Assembly (NCBI GenBank): GCA_043763155.1
Contig: JAYULW010000043.1
Location: forward strand, 1 to 46,453
Direction: 5' to 3'
DNA length: 46,453 nucleotides
Source of the DNA: JANYBV01 sp043763155
GTDB taxonomy: Bacteria; Pseudomonadota; Alphaproteobacteria; Rickettsiales; SXRF01
In this document: one piece after another, positions 7,415 through 16,410 of the stretch
Numbering within the stretch: the first letter of the stretch is position 1
How the letters are laid out: each line of letters begins with the position of its first letter
Translations under genes and position numbers: made by a program
Notes under the pieces: model-generated
Database searches by the model: none
Seen by the model: the letters and a program-made list of their open reading frames with translations, nothing else
What the model was told of the DNA's origin: nothing

Positions 7415-8133
7415 AAGATTTGTGCATGAACCCGTTCCCCACCCATGCCATGGTGCTGGCCGCAGGGCTGGGCACGCGCATGCGTCCGCTCACCCTCACG
7501 CGGCCCAAACCCCTGATCGAGGTCGCAGGTCAAACGCTGCTCGACCGCGTACTGGGCTGGATGGAAAACGCAGGCGTAAAAGACATGGTGGTCAACACCC
7601 ACTACCTGGCCCGGCAAATCGAAGACCACGTACGCCATTACAAAAACATCCAGGTTTCTTCCGAAGCCGATGCACTGCTCGAAACCGGCGGCGGCATCGC
7701 CAAAGCCCTGCCTCTCTTAGGCCCAGCCCCATTCTTCTCCGCCAATAGCGACACAATCTGCCTCGATGGCAAAACGCCTGCGCTGCACCGCATGGCTGCC
7801 GCTTGGAACGATGATGAAATGGACGCGCTCCTGCTCCTGCACCCCACCGAAAAAGCCATCGGCTACGAGGGCAGGGGGGACTTCGCAATCAACCCCGACG
7901 GCACACTTACCCGCCGCGGTGATGCGCCTTCCGCACCCTATGTATTTACAGGCGTGCAGCTCCTGCACCCGCGCCTGTTCGCAGGCCACCCTGCCGGGCC
8001 ATTCTCCATGAATATATTATATGACCGCGCTGGCCCCCGCCTGCGCGCCATCGCCCACGATGGCGATTGGCTGCATGTCGGCGACCCCGAAGGCTTAGCC
8101 CTCGCCGAAGCCTGGCTCAAAGCCAACCGCTAA
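7411..8133 (+). CDS. murU: N-acetylmuramate alpha-1-phosphate uridylyltransferase MurU
   Basis: A 240-residue nucleotidyltransferase. The sugar-nucleotide pyrophosphorylase motif AMVLAAGLGTRMRPLT with TRPKPLIEV is at residues 13-38, followed by VNTHYLA, the ETGGGIAKAL loop and the NSDTICLDG metal site. MurU joins UTP and MurNAc-1-phosphate, feeding recycled muropeptide sugar back into cell wall synthesis and bypassing the fosfomycin-sensitive step. Its start overlaps the amgK stop (ATGA at 7411-7414); a second ATG at 7426 is possible. Homologues are often labelled mannose-1-phosphate guanylyltransferase, but the size and the amgK partner favour MurU. Confidence 0.9.
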   Translation: MKDLCMNPFPTHAMVLAAGLGTRMRPLTLTRPKPLIEVAGQTLLDRVLGWMENAGVKDMVVNTHYLARQIEDHVRHYKNIQVSSEADALLETGGGIAKALPLLGPAPFFSANSDTICLDGKTPALHRMAAAWNDDEMDALLLLHPTEKAIGYEGRGDFAINPDGTLTRRGDAPSAPYVFTGVQLLHPRLFAGHPAGPFSMNILYDRAGPRLRAIAHDGDWLHVGDPEGLALAEAWLKANR

Positions 8134-8165
8134 TTTCAAAATAATGCTATCGCCTTAGCGCCCAA

Positions 8166-8190
8166 CTACAGCGTTAGCGTACTGCTGTAG
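8166..8190. terminator. Inverted repeat between convergent genes, possible terminator
   Basis: CTACAGC (8166-8172) and GCTGTAG (8184-8190) form a 7-bp stem over the last codons of the minus-strand gene, 33 bp after murU. No T tract follows, so it is a weak terminator candidate for murU. Confidence 0.3.
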
Positions 8191-11100
8191 GGAAGTATTC
8201 CGGCGCCCTTTCGCTCTGTTCATTACAGCTGCCCCAGCCTTGCGCGCCCTTTGTCACGCCGCAACGCACAAGGTTCGTTGATGCGCCCGTGCCCGCGCCC
8301 TTATATTCGCGGCGTGGCGTCCAGAACCATGGCGCATCGAAGCCCTTATTGAAGCAATAGGCCCAAACGTTGGAATCCACCCTGTTCGAGCGGGGCTGCA
8401 GCACAATGGTGTCGTCGGCATCCACAGTCGGGCGCCAGTCATAGGTGGCCTGTAAATCGAAGCCGTCCGTGGCGGTTGCGTCGCAGGTGCGCACGTCGTT
8501 GGTGCGGCGGTACACCTTCACCGCATCCCAGCGGTTATTGCCCGCGCTATCCCAGCCCAGCACGAAATGGCGGTAGCTGGTATCAAGAATCGAAGGCATG
8601 CAATTTTCGCTCATGCAGGTTTCTGGATCGAGGTCGGGGTCGGCGGCGTTGTTACAAATGTCCGATTGCCCCGTCAGCACGCGCAACGTCTTGTCGCAAA
8701 TTTCCTGCTGGTAGTTCGGCGGCATGATGTCTTTATACAGCAAATGTTCTGGCCCTTGGCCCATGGAAATGGTGCTGTCTGAAGAAGTGGGGAACTTGCC
8801 CTGATCCCAAAACACGATTTCAGCCCATGTGAACTGCACTTTGGCGTCCGATTCTTTGAAGTGCATGTTGACCACGAACGCGATCAGCGGCAAGCGTCCG
8901 GGCACTTCCATCACAATGATGTCACCCTTCACCGCATTGTCCAGCCCGCCTGCAATATAGGCAGTGCCCGGCGCAGTCATCGGGAAGTCGGCAAACAGGC
9001 CCTTGGCTTGCGGTGTGGTCACATACCCGCGCCAGCCGTTCGCCCATGGTTTCTGGCGCGGCATGATATTTTGTGTGTAATCACCCTTGGTGGTATACGC
9101 GCTACCCACTTTCGACAGCGCGAAGTTTTCCGCGCCCATCGGCTTGAACGACTTCTCATAACGCGCCATGCAGAAGTTGTTATCGTTGCGGATGGACCAC
9201 ATCTGGTGCGCATAAAGCTCCGGCAAGCCGCCCACGCGCGACATTTCGGCCGGGCGCTCGACAATGTTCAGGTACGGCCATGTGCCGGGGTCGGGGCTTG
9301 CATAATCGCTGTAGCCACCTTCGCTGCCATCGTCATAGCCGTCTTCGACCTGCTGCTTGACCTTCTTGGCTTCTTCCACGTCTTCTTTGCTGATTTCTTC
9401 GCGTTGGAACACCAGCGTATCCCAGCTGCCAAGCGTGTTCAGGAAGCTGCCGCCATGGCGCGGGTTGCCCGCCGAAACGCCCGTATCCCACCACCGCATA
9501 TACGGCATATGGTAGCCCAGCAGCTTGCCGCCGTCAGGGCCATCAGATTCATCGTGGTAGGCCTGGAAGTAGGTCTTGAACTGGTAGTCGCGCGGTTCGC
9601 TGTTGTTGCCATTCTTTTCGGTGAGCTTTTCAGTCGCTTTCATCGCGTCATGCAGCGGTGCGGTGCAATCGCCACCGCTTCCCGCGCTCGACAAGCTATA
9701 ACTGCCGCCGTACGCATCGCCCGTAAAGTCGTCGGTGGCCACCACATAGCCGAACTGTTCGTCAATGATATGGTCGGTGCCCTTGCCGGTCTTGGGGTCT
9801 TTCACCTTTTCGCTCTCGATGCGCGCATGGCGCAGGCCTTCTTGCGTGCGCAGCTTCAGGTAATTGATCGGCACCACGTCCTTGATGATGATATGGCAGC
9901 ACTGCTGGATGCTGAGCTTAACCGGGCATTCGTCAAACGTATCCGTTTCCCAGAAGCGCGTTTTGCACGGCGGCACGAAGCTGCTATATTCCGAGCTGTA
10001 GCCGCTGCCGGGCGCTTCGCAGGTTGCCATTTGCGCAGCCGTCACCATGCCCGGATACGTGCCTGTATCAATCCATTTCTTGATGAATGCGTTCAGGTTG
10101 ATGTTGATGCGCTGCGTGATACACGCATCAAAATGTTCCTTGCGGAAGTCCAGGATATCCACCGGAACAATAGCGCACTGCACGGGGTATTCATTTCTCT
10201 TGCGCCATGAATCGCGGTCCTGCGAGTAATCGGTGTAGCCGGTGCGTGCGCCCGTACAGCCGTCTTTGCTCGTCGGGTCTTCGATCATGATCGAAGTTTT
10301 GTCCGAATAGTCGCGGTCCGTGCCATGGAAGCGGTCGCGCGGCATCAGCGGGTTATCCGCAGGCATCATCACCTTGGTCGTGTTCGGGCAATAATAGGTC
10401 GTTTCCTTGGCGGCCTGATAAGCCGGGTCCGGCGGAATCGGGAACATGGTCGTCTGGCACGGCGGCGAATCGTAATACGCGTCGTAATAATCGTCCTTCG
10501 CGTGGCACTGCGGCGTCAATCCCTGCTTGCCCGGAGGGCTTTCAGACTTTGGCGGCGGAATGGTCAGGTTGGGCGGTTCGCCAATATTCTGCACGCACGG
10601 CACGCTGATATCGGGGAACTTTTTGTGGAACCGTTCGCGCAGCACATAGTCCGGGTAAGCCGCCGCAAACTTGTCCTGGTCAAAGAAGCTCTTGTCCCAT
10701 TCTTCCTGGAACCATTTGCTTGCCAGCACTTCGTCTTCGTTGTCCACGGCGTTGTTGGTGCGCCAAACGGGCGACCCGCCGGATTTTTTATCGAGGTTGG
10801 TGTTTTTGTCGTTGCCGAACTCAATCTTGCGCGCGGATTCGCCGTTGATCAGCGGTTCGCAGTTATTCAGGAACGAGCGTTCCGGGTCAATGTTGGAAAG
10901 CGGGTCGTTCGTGCCGATACCTGGGCGCTCCATCACGCGCCACGGCGCATCGTCATGCGACATGATGATGTATTTGTAGCACCAGTTGGCCTGGAAGCGG
11001 CGGAACGATGCGAACTGCGGAATATTCTCACGCAGGAACTCCGGCGTTTCTTTGTAGTCCAGCACCGCCGGATAATCGCCTGGGCAGCTCGCGATACCGC

Positions 11101-12754
11101 CCTTGCCGATGAAGAAGGTGGTGGTCTGGTAATAGTTGGTGTTTTTGTAAACGTCCGGCTCGCGGTTCATCACGCGCTTCAGGTCGAACGTTTCTTCGTC
11201 GTCCATGTTCATGTAATACGCAAACGCCACGTTCGCGTCGGCTTGCGTATCTACCTTGCTGGTATCGCGCATGGGCATGCAGCTGCTGTTTTTGATCGCA
11301 TTCATGTCCAGCGGCTGCACCATGGTGGGCTTGCTGCCCAGCACCGTGCCGGTAATCTTCTGGTCGAAAATGCTTAATGGGCGGTCGCTGTAGCCTTCGC
11401 CCGACCCGCCGTAATAACCGCTGCCCACACCTGTGCCCGCGCCAGCGCCATACACGCTGCTGTTTGCAATGCTCGGCAAGTTGCCTTCGCCGTCAAGCGC
11501 GCCGGTTTTCGGGTTCCACATGGTAACAGGCAAATCCGCGCCGCTGACGCACATATCGCGGTAGCGGTAATCGGGCGGCATTGCAGGCATGAACGGAATC
11601 AGCTGGCGTGGTTCGCTATCGTGCGAAGAATCGTAATGCGGCGTGTTGGTATCGTAATTGCTGTCGTAGTAGCAGTCGTAATACGTGTCGTAATACGAGT
11701 CATAGCTATCGTAGTAGCTGTCATAATAGCTGTCGTAATACGAGTCGTAATACGAATCATATTCGCTGTAGTAGCTGTCGTAATACGAGTCGGTATACGT
11801 GTCGTAGTAAGAGTCATAGCCCTTATAATACGAGTCGTAATACTCATCGTAATACCCGTAATAATCTTCGTAATACTCGTCGTAATACTCGTAATAGTTC
11901 TCGTAGTAATACTCTTCGTAGTAATTATCGTAATAGCTGTTGTAGTAGTTGTCGTAATAGCTGTTGTAGTAATTTTCGTAATAATTCCCGTAATAGTTTT
12001 CGTAGTTTCCGTAATAATTGTCGTAATAGTTGCTGTAATTCCCGTAATAGTTTTCGTAATAGTTGCCGTAATTCCCGTAATAGCTTTCGTAATAGTTGCT
12101 GTAATTCCCGTAATAATTATCGTAATTCCCGTAATAGCCCTTGTAGCTCTCGTAATAATTCTCATACGGCGAATAGTAATTCCCATACGATGAGTAGTAG
12201 TTCCCGTAATTCCCGTAATTATTGTAGTCGTTGTACGAGTTGTAATTATTGTAGGAGTTATAGTTGTTGTACGAGTTGTAGTTATTGTACGAGTTGTAGT
12301 TGTTGTAATTATCGTAGCCGCCGCTTGAGCTGCTGGAACTTGAGCTGCTGGAACTGCTGCTTGAATTGCTGCCGCTGCTGGAGTTGCCGCCGCTCGCGCC
12401 ATTGTTGCCGCCGCCATTGCCGTAACCCGATTCCGGCTCAAGGTTGTTAAAGCCCGAAACTTCCGCCGATGTCAGCCGCGCCGCATGCTGCGATCCGTTG
12501 ACGGACGTATCCACAATCGTGTTCCGCAAACCGAAGAATTCATCCACGATCTGGTTGATGGTAAGGCTGTAAATATCGTGGTCGCCCGGCGTGGAAAATT
12601 GCGGGTCGGGCGTATGGTTTATTTTGTTATTTTCAGGTAAATCAACGGCTTGGCTTGAGCTTGGGACCGTTGAGAGGCAGGAGGTCAAGAATAACAATGA
12701 CCATTTGGGCTTAAGCGACCTGACTTTATCGCTTTTTTGGTATAACGCGTCCAT
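8174..12754 (-). CDS. Giant exported protein with Tyr-rich low-complexity tract
   Basis: I do not recognise this 1526-residue protein. Residues 1-36 look like a signal peptide (basic start, WSLLFLTSCL core, PSSSQA cleavage region). Then come a Gly/Asn region, a Ser run, and about residues 147-375 a tract of short repeats such as NSYNNYNSY, GNYYENYYG and DSYYDSYYD, in which Tyr is roughly 40 percent and the other residue drifts from Asn through Gly and Glu to Asp. The remaining 1100 residues are ordinary globular sequence rich in Cys, Trp and Pro, suggesting disulfides in the periplasm or outside. One segment (about 1195-1300: NNFCMARYEKSF then KGDIIVMEVPGRLPLIAFVV) faintly resembles a CHAP/NlpC domain, but the expected His is missing. 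ATG 12754 is chosen over an upstream TTG at 12766. The codon bias matches the core genome. It is a single-gene unit with its own promoter. Confidence 0.85.
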   Translation of the reverse strand: MDALYQKSDKVRSLKPKWSLLFLTSCLSTVPSSSQAVDLPENNKINHTPDPQFSTPGDHDIYSLTINQIVDEFFGLRNTIVDTSVNGSQHAARLTSAEVSGFNNLEPESGYGNGGGNNGASGGNSSSGSNSSSSSSSSSSSSSSGGYDNYNNYNSYNNYNSYNNYNSYNNYNSYNDYNNYGNYGNYYSSYGNYYSPYENYYESYKGYYGNYDNYYGNYSNYYESYYGNYGNYYENYYGNYSNYYDNYYGNYENYYGNYYENYYNSYYDNYYNSYYDNYYEEYYYENYYEYYDEYYEDYYGYYDEYYDSYYKGYDSYYDTYTDSYYDSYYSEYDSYYDSYYDSYYDSYYDSYDSYYDTYYDCYYDSNYDTNTPHYDSSHDSEPRQLIPFMPAMPPDYRYRDMCVSGADLPVTMWNPKTGALDGEGNLPSIANSSVYGAGAGTGVGSGYYGGSGEGYSDRPLSIFDQKITGTVLGSKPTMVQPLDMNAIKNSSCMPMRDTSKVDTQADANVAFAYYMNMDDEETFDLKRVMNREPDVYKNTNYYQTTTFFIGKGGIASCPGDYPAVLDYKETPEFLRENIPQFASFRRFQANWCYKYIIMSHDDAPWRVMERPGIGTNDPLSNIDPERSFLNNCEPLINGESARKIEFGNDKNTNLDKKSGGSPVWRTNNAVDNEDEVLASKWFQEEWDKSFFDQDKFAAAYPDYVLRERFHKKFPDISVPCVQNIGEPPNLTIPPPKSESPPGKQGLTPQCHAKDDYYDAYYDSPPCQTTMFPIPPDPAYQAAKETTYYCPNTTKVMMPADNPLMPRDRFHGTDRDYSDKTSIMIEDPTSKDGCTGARTGYTDYSQDRDSWRKRNEYPVQCAIVPVDILDFRKEHFDACITQRININLNAFIKKWIDTGTYPGMVTAAQMATCEAPGSGYSSEYSSFVPPCKTRFWETDTFDECPVKLSIQQCCHIIIKDVVPINYLKLRTQEGLRHARIESEKVKDPKTGKGTDHIIDEQFGYVVATDDFTGDAYGGSYSLSSAGSGGDCTAPLHDAMKATEKLTEKNGNNSEPRDYQFKTYFQAYHDESDGPDGGKLLGYHMPYMRWWDTGVSAGNPRHGGSFLNTLGSWDTLVFQREEISKEDVEEAKKVKQQVEDGYDDGSEGGYSDYASPDPGTWPYLNIVERPAEMSRVGGLPELYAHQMWSIRNDNNFCMARYEKSFKPMGAENFALSKVGSAYTTKGDYTQNIMPRQKPWANGWRGYVTTPQAKGLFADFPMTAPGTAYIAGGLDNAVKGDIIVMEVPGRLPLIAFVVNMHFKESDAKVQFTWAEIVFWDQGKFPTSSDSTISMGQGPEHLLYKDIMPPNYQQEICDKTLRVLTGQSDICNNAADPDLDPETCMSENCMPSILDTSYRHFVLGWDSAGNNRWDAVKVYRRTNDVRTCDATATDGFDLQATYDWRPTVDADDTIVLQPRSNRVDSNVWAYCFNKGFDAPWFWTPRREYKGAGTGASTNLVRCGVTKGAQGWGSCNEQSERAPEYFPTAVR
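11630..12316 (-). repeat. Coding minisatellite for the Tyr-rich tract
   Basis: About 687 bp of degenerate 9-15 bp units (on the plus strand variants of GTAGTAGCTGTCGTAATAC) encode the Tyr-rich region of the giant exported protein. The frame stays open throughout. The units nearest 12316 encode NYNSYN-type repeats and those nearest 11630 encode DSYYDSYYD-type repeats, so the array has at least two ages or sub-families. Confidence 0.85.
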
Positions 12755-12843
12755 TCCGTCTAGCAAGGTCGGGCATTTCCCTGTCGCGGGTGAAAAAAAT
12801 TGAATGATTATTAAATGTTAGAGCAGTTTTAGATGACGCTGAT

Positions 12844-12871
12844 TTTATAGTATAATTATATCTTAGCGCAA
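12844..12871 (-). promoter_or_regulatory. Predicted promoter of the giant exported protein gene
   Basis: Reading the minus strand, TTGCGC (12871-12866) and TATAAA (12849-12844) are 16 bp apart, in the AT-rich 159-bp gap behind lpxB. The 5' untranslated region would be about 80 nt. Confidence 0.5.
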
Positions 12872-12913
12872 CAATGTTTCACCTTCGTGACGGTATTGTA
12901 AAACCTGTGGGAT

Positions 12914-14143
12914 TTATGCAACCGGCACCCCAAAATTTTCTTTTTCTGCGCCCCGTTTGGCCAGCAGCTCAAAAATGGTCCGCGCCGCCTTGTCGCTGGG
13001 TAGTTCATTTCCCGGCGGAATCAGCATGGCAAGCGCTTCTTTCTGCGCTTCTTTTTGCTGTGCTTTGCGCTCTGGGCTGCTCATCAGCGCCATCGCGGCA
13101 TTGGCCAGCATAAACGGGCTGCACAGCCCCTGCAGCATTTCGGGAATTACTTCCCGTTTCTTCAGGATGTTGATCAGGTTAACATATTTGATCTGCGCCA
13201 TGCGCTTAAACACCCATGCCGAGATCGGATGCACCTTGTACGCCACCAGCATCGGCGTTCCGGCCATCGCCACTTCCAGTGTCACCGTGCCCGATTTCAC
13301 AATGGCCATGTCGCTTGCCGCAATCGCGTTTTTCTTGTCCGCGTCGTTGCTCATCACCACCGCGCGGAACGGGCAATTATCAAAATACGGCCCCATGAAC
13401 TGCATCATATTATCCGGCACAGCCACCGCCAGCGCCATGTTCGGGTAGTCCGGCGCGAGCATGATCATCGTCTTCGCAAAAATAGGCATCAGGCGTTTCA
13501 CCTCGCCCTTCCTGCTTCCCGGCAGCAAGCAGAAAACCGGCACATCGGGCGCAATTTCATATTTTTCGCGGAAGGCATCGGCGCTCCCAACCGTCGTTTC
13601 CGCCACCGCCGCATGCCCCACAAAGGTGCAAGGCAGCCCCACTTTTTTGAAATACGGCGGCTCAAACGGCAGTAGCACCAGCAAATGATCAAAAATTTTC
13701 GCGCATTTTTCTGCCCGGTCCGGCTTATACGCCCACACCGTCGGCGCCACGTAATGCACAAACAACGACGAGTATTGCTCCTCGCGCAACCGCTTCACCA
13801 CCCGGTAGCAAAAGCCGGGACAGTCAATGGTAATCACCAGATCCGGGTCCTTCGCCTGAATGTCTTCCGCCGTGCGGTGAATACGCGCCGTCAGGTTAAA
13901 CACATACGGCAAAATCTCGATAAACCCGAGCATGGAAAGTTCATAAAATGGGAAGAGGGAGGTAAGCCCCTCGGCCATCATGCGCGGGCCGCCAATCCCG
14001 AAAAACTGGATCTCCCGCGTTGTCTGCGCCTTGAGCGAGCGCATCAGGTGCGCCCCCAGCAAATCGCCTGAAGCCTCGCCCGCAATCACATATATTTTCA
14101 GCGGCACGCCAGCATGCTGCGCCCCCATCAGCATCTCAGCCAT
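12914..14143 (-). CDS. lpxB: Lipid-A-disaccharide synthase LpxB
   Basis: A 409-residue GT19 glycosyltransferase. Near the N-terminus YVIAGEASGDLLGAHLMRSL is the LpxB signature, followed by FFGIGGPRMMAEG, the central FCYRV/HYVAPTVWAY segment, VGHAAVAE, and LLPGSRKGEVKRL with GTVTLEVAMAGTPMLVAYK in the nucleotide-binding half. It condenses UDP-2,3-diacylglucosamine with 2,3-diacylglucosamine-1-phosphate at the inner membrane to make the lipid A disaccharide. It is the last gene of the envelope operon; its start overlaps the lpxI stop by 8 bp. Internal Met codons at 14134 and 14128 are also possible starts. Confidence 0.97.
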   Translation of the reverse strand: MAEMLMGAQHAGVPLKIYVIAGEASGDLLGAHLMRSLKAQTTREIQFFGIGGPRMMAEGLTSLFPFYELSMLGFIEILPYVFNLTARIHRTAEDIQAKDPDLVITIDCPGFCYRVVKRLREEQYSSLFVHYVAPTVWAYKPDRAEKCAKIFDHLLVLLPFEPPYFKKVGLPCTFVGHAAVAETTVGSADAFREKYEIAPDVPVFCLLPGSRKGEVKRLMPIFAKTMIMLAPDYPNMALAVAVPDNMMQFMGPYFDNCPFRAVVMSNDADKKNAIAASDMAIVKSGTVTLEVAMAGTPMLVAYKVHPISAWVFKRMAQIKYVNLINILKKREVIPEMLQGLCSPFMLANAAMALMSSPERKAQQKEAQKEALAMLIPPGNELPSDKAARTIFELLAKRGAEKENFGVPVA

Positions 14144-14993
14144 GGCTCACCCCTACAATAAAAAGCCCCAGCGCATCAGCGCGCGCGAATGTCTTTTCCC
14201 GGTCCAAAATCAGGCTCGCGCCCGACTCCACCGCAATACCCGAAAACCCGCAGGCAGCAAGCCGCTCCACCGTTTCCGGCCCAATGCTCGGCAGGTCAGC
14301 GCGCTCTTCCTGCGCGGGCTTTTTAAGCTTCACCAGCACCCCGCCCTTCGCCTCGCGCTTCAAGCCAGCGCAACGCGCAATCAACGCATCCGTACCCTCA
14401 GCCGCTTCCACGCCAAGCACATACCCATGCTCCACGATCACCGCTTGCCCCACATCCAGCGCGCCCAAGGCAAGTGCCACTTTCAACCCCTGCGCAATGT
14501 CGGCTTCGGCCCGTGCGTCGGGTGCAATATTGCCTAAAATACCCAGCGGCGCCAACAAAGATGCCATCACCGCATCCGCTCCCACCACCGTAAAACCTTC
14601 CTCTTCCAAAAACGCGATCACGGCTTTCAGCAGCGCATCATCGCCGGAAAAAAACGCGCCGCCCAACCGCGCCAGCAGCTTTGCTCCTACAAAATCAGGC
14701 CGCAAACCCGAAAGGGAAGGGCGCTTCACCCGCCCCGCCAGCACAATTTCCCGTGCGTCGTTTTTGCGCAAAATCTCCAGGCTTTCACCCACCGCACCAA
14801 GGCGCACCACTGCGTGTGGCGTCTCTTTCAGCGCTTCCATATCCGCCATGCCCTCAAGCGCTACCACGAAATAGGGACGCCCCGATTGCTCGCAGCATTC
14901 CACCAGTTGCAAAGGCAGCCTGCCGCCCCCGGCAATAATGCCAAGCGCGCACGGCGTTTCTTCGGTGGAGGTATTTGGCGCAGCCGCGCTCAT
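14136..14993 (-). CDS. lpxI: UDP-2,3-diacylglucosamine pyrophosphatase LpxI
   Basis: A 285-residue protein of the LpxI family (DUF1009), the alphaproteobacterial replacement for LpxH. It hydrolyses UDP-2,3-diacylglucosamine to 2,3-diacylglucosamine-1-phosphate and UMP, supplying one substrate of LpxB next door. LGIIAGGGRLPLQLVE is the N-terminal motif, followed by VRLGAVGESLEILR, AGRVKRPSL and the C-terminal GPETVERLAACGFSGIAVESG. ATG 14993 is chosen because it forms an ATGA overlap with the lpxA stop; the frame is open to 15038 but that would run inside lpxA. Confidence 0.95.
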   Translation of the reverse strand: MSAAAPNTSTEETPCALGIIAGGGRLPLQLVECCEQSGRPYFVVALEGMADMEALKETPHAVVRLGAVGESLEILRKNDAREIVLAGRVKRPSLSGLRPDFVGAKLLARLGGAFFSGDDALLKAVIAFLEEEGFTVVGADAVMASLLAPLGILGNIAPDARAEADIAQGLKVALALGALDVGQAVIVEHGYVLGVEAAEGTDALIARCAGLKREAKGGVLVKLKKPAQEERADLPSIGPETVERLAACGFSGIAVESGASLILDREKTFARADALGLFIVGVSHG

Positions 14994-15808
14994 GCCGCCT
15001 GCGGCGTATCCTGAGGGGTGCTGGCTTTGGGCACGCAAAGCGACCGCGAGCCTTTATCATCCACAAACCCAAGGATCTGCATCACTTCATTTACGCTGCC
15101 GTATGTTTCGCGCGTTTTATTCGCGCGTTCCACCAGCGTACCGTTCTGGTCTTCAAACAGCATTTTGTACGCGTTGCGCAAAGCATGGATCGTATCGCGG
15201 TCAAACCCGCGGCGCTTCAGCCCCACAAGGTTCAGCCCCGCAAGGTTCGCGCGTTCGCCCATGACCGACCCATACGGAATCACATCATGCTCAACACCCG
15301 ACATGCCGCCAATGATGGCATGGCTGCCAATGCGCACGAACTGGTGAACCGCCGCAAGGCCGCCGATAATGGAATGGTCGCCCACTTCCACATGCCCGCC
15401 CAGCGTCGCGTTATTCGCCAGAATCACATTGTCACCCACTTGGCAATCATGCGCCACATGGCTCGAAACCATGAACAAACAGTTATTGCCGACCCGCGTC
15501 ACCATTACGCCGGTTTCCGTGCCGGGGTTCATCGTCACATGCTCGCGGATCACGTTGTTATCGCCGATCACCAGCGAAGATTTCTCGCCCTTGTATTTCA
15601 AATCCTGCGGCGGGTGGCCAAGCGATGCAAACGGATACACCGTGCAGTTTTTACCAAGCGTCGTAACACCGCCAATCGCCACATGCGACACCAGCCGCGT
15701 GCCGTCGCCGATCACCACCGTGCCTTCCAGCACGCAATACGGCCCAATATGCACGTCTTTACCCACAGTCACGTCCGCGCCGAGAATAGCGGTAGGATGA
15801 ATGCTCAT
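14990..15808 (-). CDS. lpxA: UDP-N-acetylglucosamine acyltransferase LpxA
   Basis: A 272-residue left-handed beta-helix acyltransferase. Hexapeptide repeats fill the first two thirds (IHPTAILGADVTVGKDVHIG onward), with the catalytic region MVSSHVAHDCQVGDNVILAN and GGHVEVGDHSIIGG, and NLAGLNLVGLKRRGF leading into the C-terminal helices. LpxA transfers a 3-hydroxyacyl chain from ACP to UDP-GlcNAc, the first committed lipid A step, in the cytoplasm. It starts 2 bp after the fabZ stop and overlaps lpxI by 4 bp. Confidence 0.97.
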   Translation of the reverse strand: MSIHPTAILGADVTVGKDVHIGPYCVLEGTVVIGDGTRLVSHVAIGGVTTLGKNCTVYPFASLGHPPQDLKYKGEKSSLVIGDNNVIREHVTMNPGTETGVMVTRVGNNCLFMVSSHVAHDCQVGDNVILANNATLGGHVEVGDHSIIGGLAAVHQFVRIGSHAIIGGMSGVEHDVIPYGSVMGERANLAGLNLVGLKRRGFDRDTIHALRNAYKMLFEDQNGTLVERANKTRETYGSVNEVMQILGFVDDKGSRSLCVPKASTPQDTPQAA

Positions 15809-15810
15809 GG

Positions 15811-16296
15811 CTAATCCACAATCATGGCGCAGATAACGGCTTCCGCCACCTTCACGCCGTCAACGGTTGCAACGCAGGCAAACTTCCACACATTGCGGCG
15901 GCTCTGCTGCTTGTCCACGCGGATATGCAGCGAATCGCCCGGCACAACCGGCTTCCTGAAGCGCGCCTCGTCAATGGACATGAAATACACCAGCTTGCCC
16001 TCAGAGGCCTTGCCCAGCGTTTCCACCACCAGCACGGCCGAAGTCTGCGCCATCGCCTCAATGATCAGCACACCCGGCATCACCGGCTTGCCCGGAAAAT
16101 GCCCGATGAAAAACTGTTCGTTGATGCTCACATTCTTCACGCCGATGGCGTAGTGGTCCGGCGCCATTTCGATGACTTTATCAATCATCAAAAACGGGTA
16201 GCGGTGCGGAATCATTTCCATAATGCGCTCCACCGAAACCACGGCCTTGGAAACCACGGGAGCGGAAGCGGGCGTTTCTTTTTCTGCTGCAGTCAT
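15811..16296 (-). CDS. fabZ: (3R)-hydroxyacyl-ACP dehydratase FabZ
   Basis: A 161-residue hot-dog fold dehydratase. IPHRYPFLMIDKV and the catalytic GHFPGKPVMPGVLIIEAMAQ (His of GHFPG and Glu of EAMAQ) are the family signatures. FabZ dehydrates 3-hydroxyacyl-ACP in fatty acid elongation and competes with LpxA for the same substrates, which explains the pairing. The N-terminal 20 residues are Ala/Glu/Pro-rich. Upstream, 114 bp without a gene separate it from the methyltransferase, so fabZ may also have its own promoter; I see no clear one. Confidence 0.96.
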   Translation of the reverse strand: MTAAEKETPASAPVVSKAVVSVERIMEMIPHRYPFLMIDKVIEMAPDHYAIGVKNVSINEQFFIGHFPGKPVMPGVLIIEAMAQTSAVLVVETLGKASEGKLVYFMSIDEARFRKPVVPGDSLHIRVDKQQSRRNVWKFACVATVDGVKVAEAVICAMIVD

Positions 16297-16410
16297 AACC
16301 TGTCCTCAATATTCCAAAAGCTTTGCAGGACCTGTGTCCTGAGTATCGTGTGTGAATTCCGGCTAGATGTTAGAGCATTGCGCCCTAAAATAAAGCCTTT
16401 ATGCGCAAAC

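Noticed and set aside
8861..10210. Long plus-strand open frame (449 codons) opposite the giant protein gene, plus another at 11621-12193
   Set aside because: They are antisense shadows caused by codon bias and by the repeat array. The minus-strand frame has a signal peptide, promoter and ordinary protein sequence; the plus frames read as biased Arg/His/Ile/Val strings.
11630..12316. Repeat array as a CRISPR array
   Set aside because: Units are 9-15 bp, contiguous and without spacers, and the minus strand stays in frame across them.
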